Of a DNA stretch of 57,790 bases, positions 1-10,307 are shown in pieces. The notes under the pieces are model-generated. The model was not told where the DNA came from. It saw only the letters and a program-made list of their open reading frames with translations, and did not search any database. This DNA is from Dawidia soli (lineage in GTDB: Bacteria; Bacteroidota; Bacteroidia; Cytophagales; Cyclobacteriaceae), in the NCBI RefSeq assembly GCF_018598185.1, contig NZ_JAHESC010000047.1:1-57790 (forward strand), given 5' to 3'. Each line of letters begins with the position of its first letter. Positions within the stretch are counted from its first letter, which is position 1. The translations under genes and the position numbers were made by a program.

Positions 1-234
1 CTTGTCTACCCCCGCCCGGACCTAACAACCCCGGGGGGGGGGGCCCCCCCCCCAACAGAGCCGCGGCGGCGGCCGCTCGTTTTGGGGTGCGCCGGGGCCT
101 GCCCCATCCCCCCCCCGGGGGGGCGCCCCCCCCACCGCCTTTCGCACACACACTTACGCCACCATGATGGTACATGACGGTACATGACGGTTATGCCTCC
201 CTTCAAACATACCTTCGTCGAATAACCTTACGTT
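1..234. other. gene-free leader with extreme G/C homopolymer runs, upstream of rhaT
   Basis: No gene is supported here. Positions 29-53 read C4-G11-C10 and positions 108-133 read about C9-G7-CG-C8, so both blocks can fold into G/C-only hairpins. Between them lies a CGG-rich stretch. A perfect 10-bp tandem duplication TACATGACGG lies at 171-190, about 45 bp before the rhaT start. A TACCTTCG box at 210-217 differs by one base from the Bacteroidota -7 consensus TAnnTTTG and may belong to the rha operon, but no -33 box is clear. The homopolymers may be real or a sequencing or assembly artefact. Confidence 0.5.
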
Positions 235-1290
235 ATGCAAGCAGTACTCGGCATCATCTTTCACTTCATCGGCGGCTTTGCCTCCGGCAGTTTTTACATC
301 CCCTATAAAAAAGTACAACGCTGGTCCTGGGAAAGTTACTGGATCGTCGGCGGGTTCTTTTCCTGGCTGATCATCCCGCCCATCGCCGCCTGGCTGACGT
401 TGCCCGGCTTCGCGGAGATCATCGGCCACACCTCCGCCACTACGCTGCGCTATACCATACTGTTCGGCGTCCTTTGGGGCATCGGCGGCCTCACCTATGG
501 GCTAGGCGTACGCTACCTCGGCATGTCCCTGGGCAACTCCGTCGTCCTGGGCTTCTGCTCGGCCTTCGGTGCCCTGCTGCCGTCCATATACTATACCTTC
601 GTGCCCACCGCCGGCAAAACCAGCTTCACCGAGATGCTGACCACGCCGTGGGGCCGCGTCGTCCTGGCCGGCGTCGCCCTCTGCCTGCTGGGCATCTATC
701 TCTGCGGACGCGCCGGCATGTTGAAAGAACGCGAGATGCCCGCCGAAGCCAAACAACAAAGCGTCTCCGAGTTCAACCTCACGCGCGGCCTGCTGGTCGC
801 CATCACCTCGGGCATCCTCAGCTCCTGTTTCAACTTCGGCATCGAAGCCGGCAAGCCCATGGCCGAAGAGGCCGTCGCCCTCGGCTACAACCCGCTTTAC
901 CAGAACAACGTGACCTATGTCGTCCTGCTCTGGGGCGGCCTGGCCACGAACCTCTTCTGGTGTATGATCCTGAACTTCCGCAACCGCTCCTTCGGCGACT
1001 ATACCGACGGCGACACCCCCCTGCTGCGCAACTACTTCTTTTCGGCGCTCGCCGGAACGACCTGGTTCCTCCAGTTCTTCTTTTACGGCATGGGCGAAAG
1101 CAAGCTGGGCAACGGCGCCAGCTCGTGGATCCTGCACATGGCGTTTATTATACTGATCGCCAACCTGTGGGGCATCTGGCTGCGCGAGTGGCACGGCGTC
1201 AGCAAACGCACGAAGACGACCATCGTCGCCGGCATACTCGCCATCGTCCTGTCGGTGGTGGTGGTAGGCTTGGGCAATGCTATAAAATAA
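235..1290 (+). CDS. rhaT: L-rhamnose/proton symporter RhaT
   Basis: This 351-residue polytopic inner-membrane protein is the expected length for the RhaT family. The N-terminus matches the family pattern of an early helix followed by FYIPYKKVQRWSWE, a tryptophan-rich helix, and the WGIGGLTYGLGVRYLGMS region. About ten hydrophobic segments are visible. It should import L-rhamnose with protons and feed the isomerase encoded two genes downstream. It is the first gene of a plus-strand operon; the next gene starts 72 bp later. The ATG was chosen because the hydrophobic N-terminus begins at once and no earlier in-frame start is better. No transcriptional regulator of the RhaR/RhaS, LacI or DeoR type is visible beside it. 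Confidence 0.93.
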   Translation: MQAVLGIIFHFIGGFASGSFYIPYKKVQRWSWESYWIVGGFFSWLIIPPIAAWLTLPGFAEIIGHTSATTLRYTILFGVLWGIGGLTYGLGVRYLGMSLGNSVVLGFCSAFGALLPSIYYTFVPTAGKTSFTEMLTTPWGRVVLAGVALCLLGIYLCGRAGMLKEREMPAEAKQQSVSEFNLTRGLLVAITSGILSSCFNFGIEAGKPMAEEAVALGYNPLYQNNVTYVVLLWGGLATNLFWCMILNFRNRSFGDYTDGDTPLLRNYFFSALAGTTWFLQFFFYGMGESKLGNGASSWILHMAFIILIANLWGIWLREWHGVSKRTKTTIVAGILAIVLSVVVVGLGNAIK

Positions 1291-1362
1291 CCACCCGGGT
1301 AAGCACAGGATGCCGCCTGCTCCGGCGGTCGGTAGCTTTACCCTACAAAGACTTGATGTACT

Positions 1363-3471
1363 ATGGAAATTCTTGAAAAACCATTTCAATACGTTACCTA
1401 CTCCTGGAACAAGGAAAAGGCCGCCGCCTGGCAGGGCGACGAAGTAGCGCTATTGATATACCGCTCCAACCTGTTGGGCGCCGACCTGCGCATCACCAAC
1501 TACGGCGGCGGTAACACCAGCTGCAAGACCCTCGAAAAAGATCCGCTCACGCGCCGCGAAACTCCCGTCATGTGGGTGAAAGGATCCGGCGGCGACATCG
1601 GCACGCTGACCAAAAGCGGTCTGGCCGCCCTGTACCTCGACCGGCTGCACGCCCTGAAAGATATATACCGCGGCATCCAGCACGAAGACGAGATGGTAGA
1701 GCTCTTCAACCACTGCATCTACGACCTCAACTCCAAAGCGCCGTCCATCGACACGCCGCTGCATGCCTTCCTGCCGTTCAACCACATCGATCACTTACAC
1801 CCCGACGCCGCCTTCGCCATCGCCGCGTCGAAAGACGGTAAGGAAATAACGCGGGCCCTATTCGACGGACAGATCGCCTGGGTACCCTGGCAACGCCCCG
1901 GCTTCGACCTCGGCCTGCAGCTGGCAAAAGCCCTCGCGGAAAACCCCGGCATCCGCGGCATCATGCTCGGCGGCCACGGCCTCTTTACGTGGGGCGATAC
2001 CTCGTATGCCTGCTACCGCAACAGCCTGGAAGTAATTGAAAAGGCCTCCGACTACCTGCACGATAACTATGGTAAGAAGCGCGCCATCTTCGGCGGCGCC
2101 AAACTTACGGCGTTACCCGCGGAACAACGCCGGCAGCAAGCCGCCACGCTGGCCCCGATCCTCCGCGGCCTCGCCTCCAGTCACGCCCGCATGGTCGGCC
2201 ACTTTACCGACGACGACAAAGTCCTCGAGTTCATCAACAGCCATGACCTGGGCACGCTGGCCCCGCTGGGCACCAGCTGCCCCGACCATTTCCTGCGCAC
2301 CAAGATCCGTCCCCTGGTACTCGACCTGCCCCCGCACGCCGACCTCACCGACACGCCCGCGCTGCGCGAGACACTCACCAAAGGCTTTGAAGAATACCGG
2401 CAGTACTATACGCAGTACTACGAAAAACACAAACACCCCAACAGCCCCGCTATGCGCGACCCCAACCCGGTCATCATCCTGTGGCCCGGCGTGGGCATGT
2501 TCTCGTTCTCCAAAGACAAACAGACGGCGCGCGTCGCCAGCGAGTTCTACATCAACGCCATCAACGTCATGAAAGGCGCCGAGGCGATCTCGGAATATGT
2601 ATCCCTCCCGTTGCAAGAGGCCTTCGACATCGAGTACTGGCTGCTCGAAGAAGCCAAGCTGCAGCGCATGCCCAAGGAGAAACCGCTGTCGCGGAAGATC
2701 GCGCTGGTCACCGGCGGCGCCGGCGGTATCGGACTGGCCATCGCGCGCAAACTCGCCGCCGAAGGTGCCTGTGTATTCCTGACCGATATACACGAAGGCA
2801 ACCTCGCCCGCGCCGTGAACGATTTCTCCAAAGACGTCGCCGCCGGCGCGACGGCCGACGTCACCCAGGCAGGTTCGATCGCCCGGGCCCTGCGCCAGGC
2901 ATGCCTGGCCTTCGGAGGGATCGATATACTGGTGAACTGTGCCGGACTGGCCATCTCCAAACCGCTGGAGCAAACCACCGAAAAAGACTGGGACCTCCTG
3001 CAGGATGTCATCGTCAAAGGGCAGTTCACGGTATCACAGCAAGGCGTGGAAATTCTGCGCGCCCAGGCACTGGGTGGCGACATCGTCAACATCGCCAGCA
3101 AGAACGCCCTGGTGTCGGGCCCCAACAACGTAGGCTACGGCACGGCCAAAGCCGCCCAGGTACACATGAGCCGCCTGCTGGCCGCCGAGCTGGGCAAGGA
3201 CAAGATCCGCGTCAACATCGTTAATCCCGATGCCGTGATCGAAGGCAGCAAGATCTGGGAAGGCGAATGGGCCGCGGGCCGCGCCAAAGCGTATGGCATT
3301 ACCGTGGACGAGCTGCCCGCCTACTACGCCAAACGCACCATCCTCAACGAGATCATCACCGTCAACGACATCGCCAACGGCGTGTTTGTCCTCGTCGGCG
3401 GACACCTCGGCAAAAGCACCGGAAACATCATCAACGTAGACGGCGGCGTAGCCCCCGCCTTTGTACGATAG
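1363..3471 (+). CDS. rhaEW: bifunctional rhamnulose-1-phosphate aldolase / L-lactaldehyde dehydrogenase (RhaEW type)
   Basis: A 702-residue fusion. Residues of about 20-430 form a class II (metal-dependent) aldolase module with a histidine cluster HIDHLH near 142-147 and GGHGLF near 205, which supply the metal ligands. Residues of about 445-700 form a short-chain dehydrogenase with the Rossmann motif TGGAGGIG near 450, NCAG, and the catalytic YGTAK (Tyr 592, Lys 596). In this family the aldolase half splits L-rhamnulose-1-phosphate to DHAP and L-lactaldehyde, and the dehydrogenase half oxidises the aldehyde to L-lactate. Both active sites look intact. The gene sits between rhaT and rhaI, with only 3 bp before rhaI. 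A small GC-rich inverted repeat lies in the 72 bp before it. Confidence 0.92.
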   Translation: MEILEKPFQYVTYSWNKEKAAAWQGDEVALLIYRSNLLGADLRITNYGGGNTSCKTLEKDPLTRRETPVMWVKGSGGDIGTLTKSGLAALYLDRLHALKDIYRGIQHEDEMVELFNHCIYDLNSKAPSIDTPLHAFLPFNHIDHLHPDAAFAIAASKDGKEITRALFDGQIAWVPWQRPGFDLGLQLAKALAENPGIRGIMLGGHGLFTWGDTSYACYRNSLEVIEKASDYLHDNYGKKRAIFGGAKLTALPAEQRRQQAATLAPILRGLASSHARMVGHFTDDDKVLEFINSHDLGTLAPLGTSCPDHFLRTKIRPLVLDLPPHADLTDTPALRETLTKGFEEYRQYYTQYYEKHKHPNSPAMRDPNPVIILWPGVGMFSFSKDKQTARVASEFYINAINVMKGAEAISEYVSLPLQEAFDIEYWLLEEAKLQRMPKEKPLSRKIALVTGGAGGIGLAIARKLAAEGACVFLTDIHEGNLARAVNDFSKDVAAGATADVTQAGSIARALRQACLAFGGIDILVNCAGLAISKPLEQTTEKDWDLLQDVIVKGQFTVSQQGVEILRAQALGGDIVNIASKNALVSGPNNVGYGTAKAAQVHMSRLLAAELGKDKIRVNIVNPDAVIEGSKIWEGEWAAGRAKAYGITVDELPAYYAKRTILNEIITVNDIANGVFVLVGGHLGKSTGNIINVDGGVAPAFVR

Positions 3472-3474
3472 CCT

Positions 3475-4758
3475 ATGAAACTGGACGCACAACACCTCCA
3501 AGCGCATAATCAGCAGGCCGCGGCCGACCACCGCGCCGCCTTCGACTATACCGCCGCCCGCCTCACGCGGCACGGCCACGACGTACCCCGGCTCCTCGAC
3601 AAGATCGCCGCGTTGCAGATCGCCATCCCCTCGTGGGCGCTGGGCACCGGCGGCACACGCTTCGGCCGCTTCTCCGGCGGCGGCGAGCCGCGCACCCTCG
3701 AAGAGAAGATCGCCGACGTCGGCCTGCTCCACGCCATCAACCGCGGCAGCGGCGCCATCTCCCTGCACATCCCCTGGGATATCCCCCAGGATGCCGCCGC
3801 CATCCGCGCCCTCGCACAGTCGTACGACCTCGTGTTCGACGCCGTCAACTCCAATACCTTTCAGGACCAGCCCGACCAGGCGCTGTCCTATAAGTTCGGA
3901 TCGCTCTCGCACAGCGACAAAGCCTATCGCCGGCTGGCCGTCCAGCACAACATCGACGTGATCCGCCACGGCGAAGGCCTCGGCTCCAGGGCCCTCACGG
4001 TATGGCTGTCCGACGGCTCGTGCTTTCCCGGCCAGCAGAACTTCCGCAAGGCCTTCCAGCGCACGCTGGAATCCTTACAGGAGATCTATACCGCCCTGCC
4101 CGCCGACTGGAAGGTGCTGATCGAATACAAACCCTACGAGCCCAACTTCTACTCCACGGTCATACAAGACTGGGGCACCTCGCACCTGCTGGCGGCCAAG
4201 CTGGGCAAGAAGGCGTATAGCCTCGTCGATCTGGGCCACCACCTGCCCAACACCAACATCGAGCAGATCGTCGCCACGCTCATGATGGAAGGCAAGCTCG
4301 GCGGCTTTCACTTCAACGACTCCAAGTACGGCGACGACGACCTGACGGTGGGCAGCATCCGTCCGTACCAGCTCTTCCTCATCTTCAACGAGCTGGTCTA
4401 CGGCATGGAAGATCCCGCCACGATCAACCCCACGCCCGCGTGGATGATCGACGCCAGCCACAATGTCAAAGACCCGTTGGAAGACCTGCTCCAATCGGTA
4501 GAAGCCATCCGCATCGCGTATACCCAGGCCCTCCTGGTGAACCGCGAAGAGCTCGAAGCCGCGCGCGAGAACAACGACGCCGCCCGTGCCCAGGAAATAC
4601 TCCAGGACGCCTTCCGCACCGACGTACGATCCCTGGTGGCCGAAGCCCGGCAACGCCAGGGCGGCGCGCTGAATCCCATCGGCCTCTTCCGCCACCTCAA
4701 CGTCCGCCGCCAGCTGGTACAGGAACGCGGCCTCAAAACCATTTCCACCGGACTCTAA
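3475..4758 (+). CDS. rhaI: L-rhamnose isomerase, RhaI (Pseudomonas stutzeri) type
   Basis: A 427-residue cytoplasmic TIM-barrel sugar isomerase converting L-rhamnose to L-rhamnulose. It belongs to the RhaI type (as in the P. stutzeri enzyme) and not to E. coli RhaA. The N-terminal WALGTGGTRFGRF block is characteristic. Likely divalent-metal ligands are Glu in EYKP (about 218), Asp and His in LVDLGHH (about 252-255), and Asp in HFNDSKYGDDD (about 280). It lies 3 bp after rhaEW and 10 bp before the kinase gene, so the three are almost certainly co-transcribed and translationally coupled. The first ATG was kept because the upstream stop lies directly next to it. Confidence 0.93.
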   Translation: MKLDAQHLQAHNQQAAADHRAAFDYTAARLTRHGHDVPRLLDKIAALQIAIPSWALGTGGTRFGRFSGGGEPRTLEEKIADVGLLHAINRGSGAISLHIPWDIPQDAAAIRALAQSYDLVFDAVNSNTFQDQPDQALSYKFGSLSHSDKAYRRLAVQHNIDVIRHGEGLGSRALTVWLSDGSCFPGQQNFRKAFQRTLESLQEIYTALPADWKVLIEYKPYEPNFYSTVIQDWGTSHLLAAKLGKKAYSLVDLGHHLPNTNIEQIVATLMMEGKLGGFHFNDSKYGDDDLTVGSIRPYQLFLIFNELVYGMEDPATINPTPAWMIDASHNVKDPLEDLLQSVEAIRIAYTQALLVNREELEAARENNDAARAQEILQDAFRTDVRSLVAEARQRQGGALNPIGLFRHLNVRRQLVQERGLKTISTGL

Positions 4759-4768
4759 CCGTACCGTT

Positions 4769-6181
4769 ATGCCCACACCCGTTACCGCCATCTTCGACAT
4801 CGGGAAGACCAACAAAAAGTTCTTCCTCTTCGACGATAGCCTGCGCCAGCAGCACCGCGAATACCACAAGCTGCCTGCCGTCACCGACGACGACGGCTTC
4901 CCTTGTGACGACCTGCCCGGCCTCACCCGCTGGATCCGCGACACCGTCGCCCGCACCCTGGCCGACGACCGCTATACGGTAAAATACCTGAACTTCTCCA
5001 CCTACGGCGCCACCCTCGTGCACCTCGACGCCGACGGCCACCCCGTCACGCCGCTATATAATTACCTCAAGCCCATCCCCGACGACGTCGTCCGCGAATT
5101 CTTCCGCCGCTACCCCGAAGCCGACAACAACACCGAAACAGCATCGCCCGCGTTAGGCATGCTCAACGCCGGCCTGCAGCTCTACTGGCTCAAGACATGC
5201 AAGCCCGCCGTCTTCGCCCGCATCCGCCATACCTTGCACTTCCCGCAGTATTTGTCTTACCTCTTCACCGGCATGCTGGCCAGCGAGCCGACCTCCATCG
5301 GTTGCCATACACGCCTGTGGGACTACCACCACCGCCGCTACCACCGCTGGCTCTACGAAGAACAGCTCGACCACCTGTTCCCCGCCGTCGTCCCCACAAC
5401 GCACACCTTCCCGGCAACCCTGCACGGCCACGCCGTCACGGTCGGCATCGGCATCCACGACAGCTCCTCTGCACTGGCCGCCTACATGCTGCGCACGCAA
5501 GACCCCTTTGCTCTGATCTCCACCGGCACCTGGAGCATCACCCTCAACCCCTTTACCCGCGAGCCCCTCACCGCCCATGAGCTCAGCCGCGACTGTCTCC
5601 ACTACATGACCATCCACGGTGCCCCCGTCAAAGCCTCGCGCCTCTTCCTCGGCCACGAGCTCGACCACCAGCTCAAACGCCTGAATACCGTATTCGGCAA
5701 AGCGCCCCAGTACTACAAACAAATACCCTTTATCCCCGCGTTGATCAATCCCGACGCCCCCGACACCAACACCTTCTACCCCGAAACCCTCAACAACCCC
5801 GCGCTCGTCGGCGACGTCTTCAAACAAGACCAGTGGTCACCCGCGCGCTACAGCACCTTCGAGGAAGCCTACCACCAGGTCATCTGGGGCTTAGCCCGCC
5901 TCCAGGTCGCCTCGCTCCGCCTGGCCCTCGGCAACAGCCCCGTCCGTAAACTCTACCTCGACGGCGGCTTCGTCAGCAACACCGCTTTCCTGGACCTGCT
6001 ACGATCACTCCTCCCGGAATACACCCTCGAAGTTTCCCAACGCCCCCTCGGCTCCGCCCAGGGCGCCGCCCTCATCGTCCGCAACCAGGACCACGCCCGC
6101 CTAACCGGTATGGCCGCTGCTACTTCCGACGCGTCTGCGCCCATCGCTCGAGAGTCCCTACAAGCTGATCCAGGTTTATAG
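4769..6181 (+). CDS. rhaB: FGGY-family carbohydrate kinase, probable rhamnulokinase
   Basis: A 470-residue sugar kinase of the FHY/FGGY fold. The N-terminal phosphate-binding loop is DIGKTNKK (about 10-17). The C-terminal half has STGTWSI and LDGGFVSN motifs typical of the ATP-binding lobe. The enzyme should phosphorylate L-rhamnulose to the substrate of RhaEW. Sequence alone fits FGGY kinases for several deoxy sugars; the rhamnulose assignment rests on its place as last gene of the rhaT-rhaEW-rhaI operon. The last 20 or so codons lie inside the 3' end of the sensor-kinase gene on the other strand (62-bp overlap). That tail is low in conservation features and may be expendable. Confidence 0.85.
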   Translation: MPTPVTAIFDIGKTNKKFFLFDDSLRQQHREYHKLPAVTDDDGFPCDDLPGLTRWIRDTVARTLADDRYTVKYLNFSTYGATLVHLDADGHPVTPLYNYLKPIPDDVVREFFRRYPEADNNTETASPALGMLNAGLQLYWLKTCKPAVFARIRHTLHFPQYLSYLFTGMLASEPTSIGCHTRLWDYHHRRYHRWLYEEQLDHLFPAVVPTTHTFPATLHGHAVTVGIGIHDSSSALAAYMLRTQDPFALISTGTWSITLNPFTREPLTAHELSRDCLHYMTIHGAPVKASRLFLGHELDHQLKRLNTVFGKAPQYYKQIPFIPALINPDAPDTNTFYPETLNNPALVGDVFKQDQWSPARYSTFEEAYHQVIWGLARLQVASLRLALGNSPVRKLYLDGGFVSNTAFLDLLRSLLPEYTLEVSQRPLGSAQGAALIVRNQDHARLTGMAAATSDASAPIARESLQADPGL

Positions 6182-9100
6182 GCTTGCTCACATAATCATC
6201 CATCCCCGCCTGCAAACACATTTCACGGTCACCCTGCATGGCATTGGCGGTCATAGCAATGATCAACGGTTGTATTCCCGAAAGTGCACGGATCCTTTGC
6301 GTCGCCTCCAGGCCGTCCATTTCCGGCATTTGGATATCCATGAAAATCAAATCGTACTCCGCTTTACCAAACGCCTCGATCACCTCTTTTCCGTTTGACA
6401 CAACATCTGCCTGATAACCCAGTTTAGACAATACCCGCGTGGTAAGCTTCTGATTGATCGGATTATCGTCCGCGACAAGGATCTGCAACGGGTGTTGTCT
6501 GGCAAAATCGCCATCGAGCTTCTGGCTTGTCCTTTTGCCGGATATAGATGTATCGTATTTATGCAAACCGATAAGGATGCTCTTGGAAAGCACGCTCTGC
6601 TTCACAGGCTTACTTAATACAACAGAGAAAATGCCATGGTATTTTTCATTTCGCTCATCGCCCATGGAAGTCATCAGAATGACAGGGAGGTCGGGATATA
6701 GCGCGTGGATGGACCTGCCAAGCCCGAGACCATCCGTTTCATGCATCTGCATATCGGTCAGCACCAGGTCGAAACCCGGGCTTTGCGATAAGATCTCCAA
6801 TGCATCCTTCGCAGAAGACGCTAACGTGGGTGTAAGCTTCCAGTGTTCCAGCTGGTTCTTCAGTATAAAACGATTGGTCCGATTGTCATCGACAACCAGG
6901 ACTTTTTTCCCTTCGACACTTTCCATATCCAAGGGAACATGGGTTTGTGACGGCCGTCCACTGAGCTTTGTCGACAAGGTAAAAAAGAATGTAGTGCCTT
7001 GCCCCACCGTGCTTTCTATCCATATTTTGCCACCCATCAATTCGACGAGCTTCTCGGTAATGGCCAGTCCCAACCCGGTGCCGCCGTATTTACGGGTGGT
7101 GGAAGCGTCAACTTGCGAAAAGGCTTTAAACAGGCGGTTTAATTTATCCTCCGGTATTCCTATTCCGGTATCGCGTACTTCGAATCGCAGCGTTAGCAGC
7201 GCGTCCTCTCTTTTGTGCAGATGAACACCTAAAAAGATCTCCCCCTCGTGTGTAAATTTGATAGCATTGCCCACGAGGTTCAGCAGCACCTGGCGGAGCC
7301 GCAGGCTGTCGCCGATGATCTGGTCGGGCACATCGGTATCCATCTGGTAGATCAGATCTAATCCTATTGCAGACGCTTTTCCGGCGAACATATCCAGCAC
7401 CTCTTCGATACACGTGTGCAGATCGAAATCCTTTTCTTCCAGCTCCATGTTGCCGGATTCTATCTTCGAAAAGTCGAGGATATCGTTGATCACGCCGAGC
7501 AGATTTTCACCCGAGCTTTGAATGATCGAAGTATATTCCCGTTGCTCGAGTGTAAGGGAGGTTTCTGCCATCAATGAAGCCATCCCGATGACACCGTTCA
7601 TGGGGGTGCGGATCTCATGGCTCATGGTGGCAAGAAAGATACTTTTGGCATGATTGGCTTTTTCGGCTTCCTGGCGCGCGGCTTCTGCCTCCTCATGTTT
7701 ATCGATGATCTCCTTCTTCTGCAGCTGAAGTACTTCATTCATGCTTTTAAGAGACTCCGTTTGCGCCTGAAGCTTGCTATTGAGCGTCTGCATATTCCGG
7801 GCTTGCTCCACCAGCGCCTCTTTTTGTTCCATGACCTCCGCCGTCCGTTGTTTTACCTGCGTGTCAAGCGCTGCCTTTTGCGTCGTGATCACCTTCAGCC
7901 GTATCCGGAAGAACAGGAGAACAGCGCCCGTGATCGCAAGCCCCACCAGCGTTCTAAACCACCATGTAAGCCAAAATGGCGGCGGAATAAGGATGCGGAC
8001 CGAGGTACCCTGCTCATTCCAGAAGCCATCGTTGTTGGATGCCTTTACCTTGAATACATATTCGCCGGGATTGAGGTTGGTATAGGTGGCCGAATTTTGC
8101 GTGCCGGCATAGATCCACTCTTTATCAAAGCCTTCCATCTTATAGGCGTATTGATTCTTCTCCGGACTTATATAGCTCAGGGCCGCAAACTCAAAAGAAA
8201 ACACCGAGTGTTCATACGAAAGCGTGATCTCCTTCACCACACAGATATGCTTTTTTAAAGGGGAATCCTCACCGATCTCTACCGGCTTATTGAATAGCTG
8301 AAACCCGGTAACATAGACCGGGGGAATGTCACGATTGTCTTTAACGCTATCCGGATGAAAAAAATTGAATCCATTGTTTCCGCCGAATATCATTTTACCG
8401 TCTCTGGTTTTAAGCGCTGCATTGGGAATGAACTCATTTCCTTGCAAGCCATCGTTGGCCTGGTAGTTCCTTACCTTATTCGATCTGTAATTGAATTTGA
8501 ATATTCCTTCCAAGGTGCCTATCCAAAGGTTGGCATGGTCGTCTTCGATAATGGATTGGATGGCGTTGTTGGGAAATCCGTTCCGGGTAGTGAACACCCG
8601 GGCGGTAGCCGTTTTGGGGTCGAACAGGTTCAGACCGTTCAGCGTGCCGACCCAAAGGTTACCGGCGCGATCTTCAAAGATGGAGAGGATGTTGTTATTG
8701 CTCAGACTTCCCGGTTTATCCGTACTGTAAAACCGGGTAAAGCTATTGCTGGCGGGGTCATATAAATTCAGACCATTGTCCGTTCCGATCCATAGGTTTT
8801 TCTTTTTATCCTCGTAGATGGCGGTGACCACATTGCTGCTTAAGCTTTTGTCATTGCCTGCGTCAAATTTATATTGCGTAAACAGGCCGCTCGCTCTGTC
8901 CATCAGGTTAAGACCGCCAACATGGGTACCGATCCATAGATTCCCCTTACTATCTTCAAAAATATCCCAGGCGTTGTCATGACTCAAACTGCTGTTATCG
9001 TTGGGATTATGTTTATAGTGGGTGAATTTATTATTCTTCCTGTCATACCTACTGACGCCCTGGAGGTACGTGCTGATCCAGATATTTTCCTGACGATCTT

Positions 9101-10307
9101 CATACACGCAGATGATCACGTCGCTGCTGAGGGAATTCGGATCTTTCGGATCATGTCTCAGGTACGTAAATGTATTCTTTGCGGGGTCGAACAGGTTCAA
9201 GCCGCCACCGTCTGTGGCTATCCATATTTTCCCATCCTTGTCTTCACAAAAACCTTTAATGTTATTATGGCTCAGACCGGCAGCACAAGGTTCCTGCTGG
9301 TAGTGCTCGAATTTTTCCAACCGTGGATTACAATAATTGATCCCCCCCCGGTGCACGCCGAACCACAATGTGCCCGTACGGTCTTCGTAGATCGCCGAAA
9401 CCGTATTGTTGCTGAGACTGTTCCTGTTTGCAACGTCGTGCGCATAGGTTACAAAAGTCCGCGTGCGCGGGTCAAAAAGATTCAGCCCCCTGTTTTCCGT
9501 TCCGATCCATATATGGCCTTTACGATCCCGGTACATGGAATATACCATATCGGCACTGATACTTTCCGGGCGACGAAAATCGTGTGTGTAGGCCGCGGTA
9601 AAAGCTTCCTTGTCCCGGTCAAACAGGAGCAGTCCATTACCCCACGTGGCGATCCACAAATTCCCGTAATGGTCTTCCACGATGGAAGAGATCCGGACTT
9701 GCTCGTAGTGCTTGGACTTCTTTTCCCGCCGGTCAAAACGATACAGACCCTGCGCGCGTGTTCCTATCCAGAGGTTACCCTGGGTGTCTTCGTACAGGCA
9801 CGTCGTCGGAATGTCGGTGAGATGTTCGATCTTGCGCTCCTTGTTCAAAACGTAGAGCCCTTCTGCGGTACCGATCCAAAGGTCGTTATGGCTGTCTTCC
9901 AGAAAGGTATAGACCAGGCTTTCCGGGTGGTCGGGGTCCAGGCGAAACCTCGTGAAGGTGTCCATCTCCCGGTTATATAGATTAAGCCCCCCGCGCGTTC
10001 CGATCCACAGATTTTTATCTTTGTCTTCAAAGATCGCCGTGACCATGTTATGACTCAGGCTGCTGGAGTCCCCGGCGTCATTTTTATAAACGGTTATTTT
10101 TTCACCATCGTATTTATTGAGACCATTGTTCGTCCCAAACCACATAAACCCCTTGTGGTCCTGACCAATACATATACCGTGATTTTGTGATAGCCCCTGT
10201 TCGCTGGTAATGTGATGAAAAACCAGTCGCTGATTTTGTCCACAGACATCAAAAAAGAGAAATGCACTTAAGACTACAAGAAGGGTCTTTCTTTTCATCC
10301 AATACAC
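6120..10307 (-). CDS. periplasmic-propeller hybrid sensor histidine kinase with two receiver domains and no DNA-binding domain
   Basis: A 1395-residue membrane protein. A signal peptide (residues 1-23) is followed by about fourteen two-component-regulator propeller repeats (NLWIGT-type motifs, about 30-660), a Y_Y_Y domain (about 695-770) and one membrane helix (about 777-803). A coiled coil, a HisKA domain with phospho-acceptor His near 897 ([11 protein letters not shown]) and a HATPase with intact N, G1 (DTGIGIP) and G2 (GGTGLGLA) boxes follow. Two receivers end the protein: Asp near 1183 in LTDMQM and Asp near 1321 in [11 protein letters not shown]. Canonical HTCS proteins of polysaccharide loci end in an AraC-type helix-turn-helix; here the protein stops after the second receiver, and no Hpt domain is present. 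It probably senses pectic fragments but needs a separate output partner. Its 3' end overlaps rhaB. Confidence 0.93.
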   Translation of the reverse strand: MYWMKRKTLLVVLSAFLFFDVCGQNQRLVFHHITSEQGLSQNHGICIGQDHKGFMWFGTNNGLNKYDGEKITVYKNDAGDSSSLSHNMVTAIFEDKDKNLWIGTRGGLNLYNREMDTFTRFRLDPDHPESLVYTFLEDSHNDLWIGTAEGLYVLNKERKIEHLTDIPTTCLYEDTQGNLWIGTRAQGLYRFDRREKKSKHYEQVRISSIVEDHYGNLWIATWGNGLLLFDRDKEAFTAAYTHDFRRPESISADMVYSMYRDRKGHIWIGTENRGLNLFDPRTRTFVTYAHDVANRNSLSNNTVSAIYEDRTGTLWFGVHRGGINYCNPRLEKFEHYQQEPCAAGLSHNNIKGFCEDKDGKIWIATDGGGLNLFDPAKNTFTYLRHDPKDPNSLSSDVIICVYEDRQENIWISTYLQGVSRYDRKNNKFTHYKHNPNDNSSLSHDNAWDIFEDSKGNLWIGTHVGGLNLMDRASGLFTQYKFDAGNDKSLSSNVVTAIYEDKKKNLWIGTDNGLNLYDPASNSFTRFYSTDKPGSLSNNNILSIFEDRAGNLWVGTLNGLNLFDPKTATARVFTTRNGFPNNAIQSIIEDDHANLWIGTLEGIFKFNYRSNKVRNYQANDGLQGNEFIPNAALKTRDGKMIFGGNNGFNFFHPDSVKDNRDIPPVYVTGFQLFNKPVEIGEDSPLKKHICVVKEITLSYEHSVFSFEFAALSYISPEKNQYAYKMEGFDKEWIYAGTQNSATYTNLNPGEYVFKVKASNNDGFWNEQGTSVRILIPPPFWLTWWFRTLVGLAITGAVLLFFRIRLKVITTQKAALDTQVKQRTAEVMEQKEALVEQARNMQTLNSKLQAQTESLKSMNEVLQLQKKEIIDKHEEAEAARQEAEKANHAKSIFLATMSHEIRTPMNGVIGMASLMAETSLTLEQREYTSIIQSSGENLLGVINDILDFSKIESGNMELEEKDFDLHTCIEEVLDMFAGKASAIGLDLIYQMDTDVPDQIIGDSLRLRQVLLNLVGNAIKFTHEGEIFLGVHLHKREDALLTLRFEVRDTGIGIPEDKLNRLFKAFSQVDASTTRKYGGTGLGLAITEKLVELMGGKIWIESTVGQGTTFFFTLSTKLSGRPSQTHVPLDMESVEGKKVLVVDDNRTNRFILKNQLEHWKLTPTLASSAKDALEILSQSPGFDLVLTDMQMHETDGLGLGRSIHALYPDLPVILMTSMGDERNEKYHGIFSVVLSKPVKQSVLSKSILIGLHKYDTSISGKRTSQKLDGDFARQHPLQILVADDNPINQKLTTRVLSKLGYQADVVSNGKEVIEAFGKAEYDLIFMDIQMPEMDGLEATQRIRALSGIQPLIIAMTANAMQGDREMCLQAGMDDYVSKPINLDQLVGTLERWAQTRRK

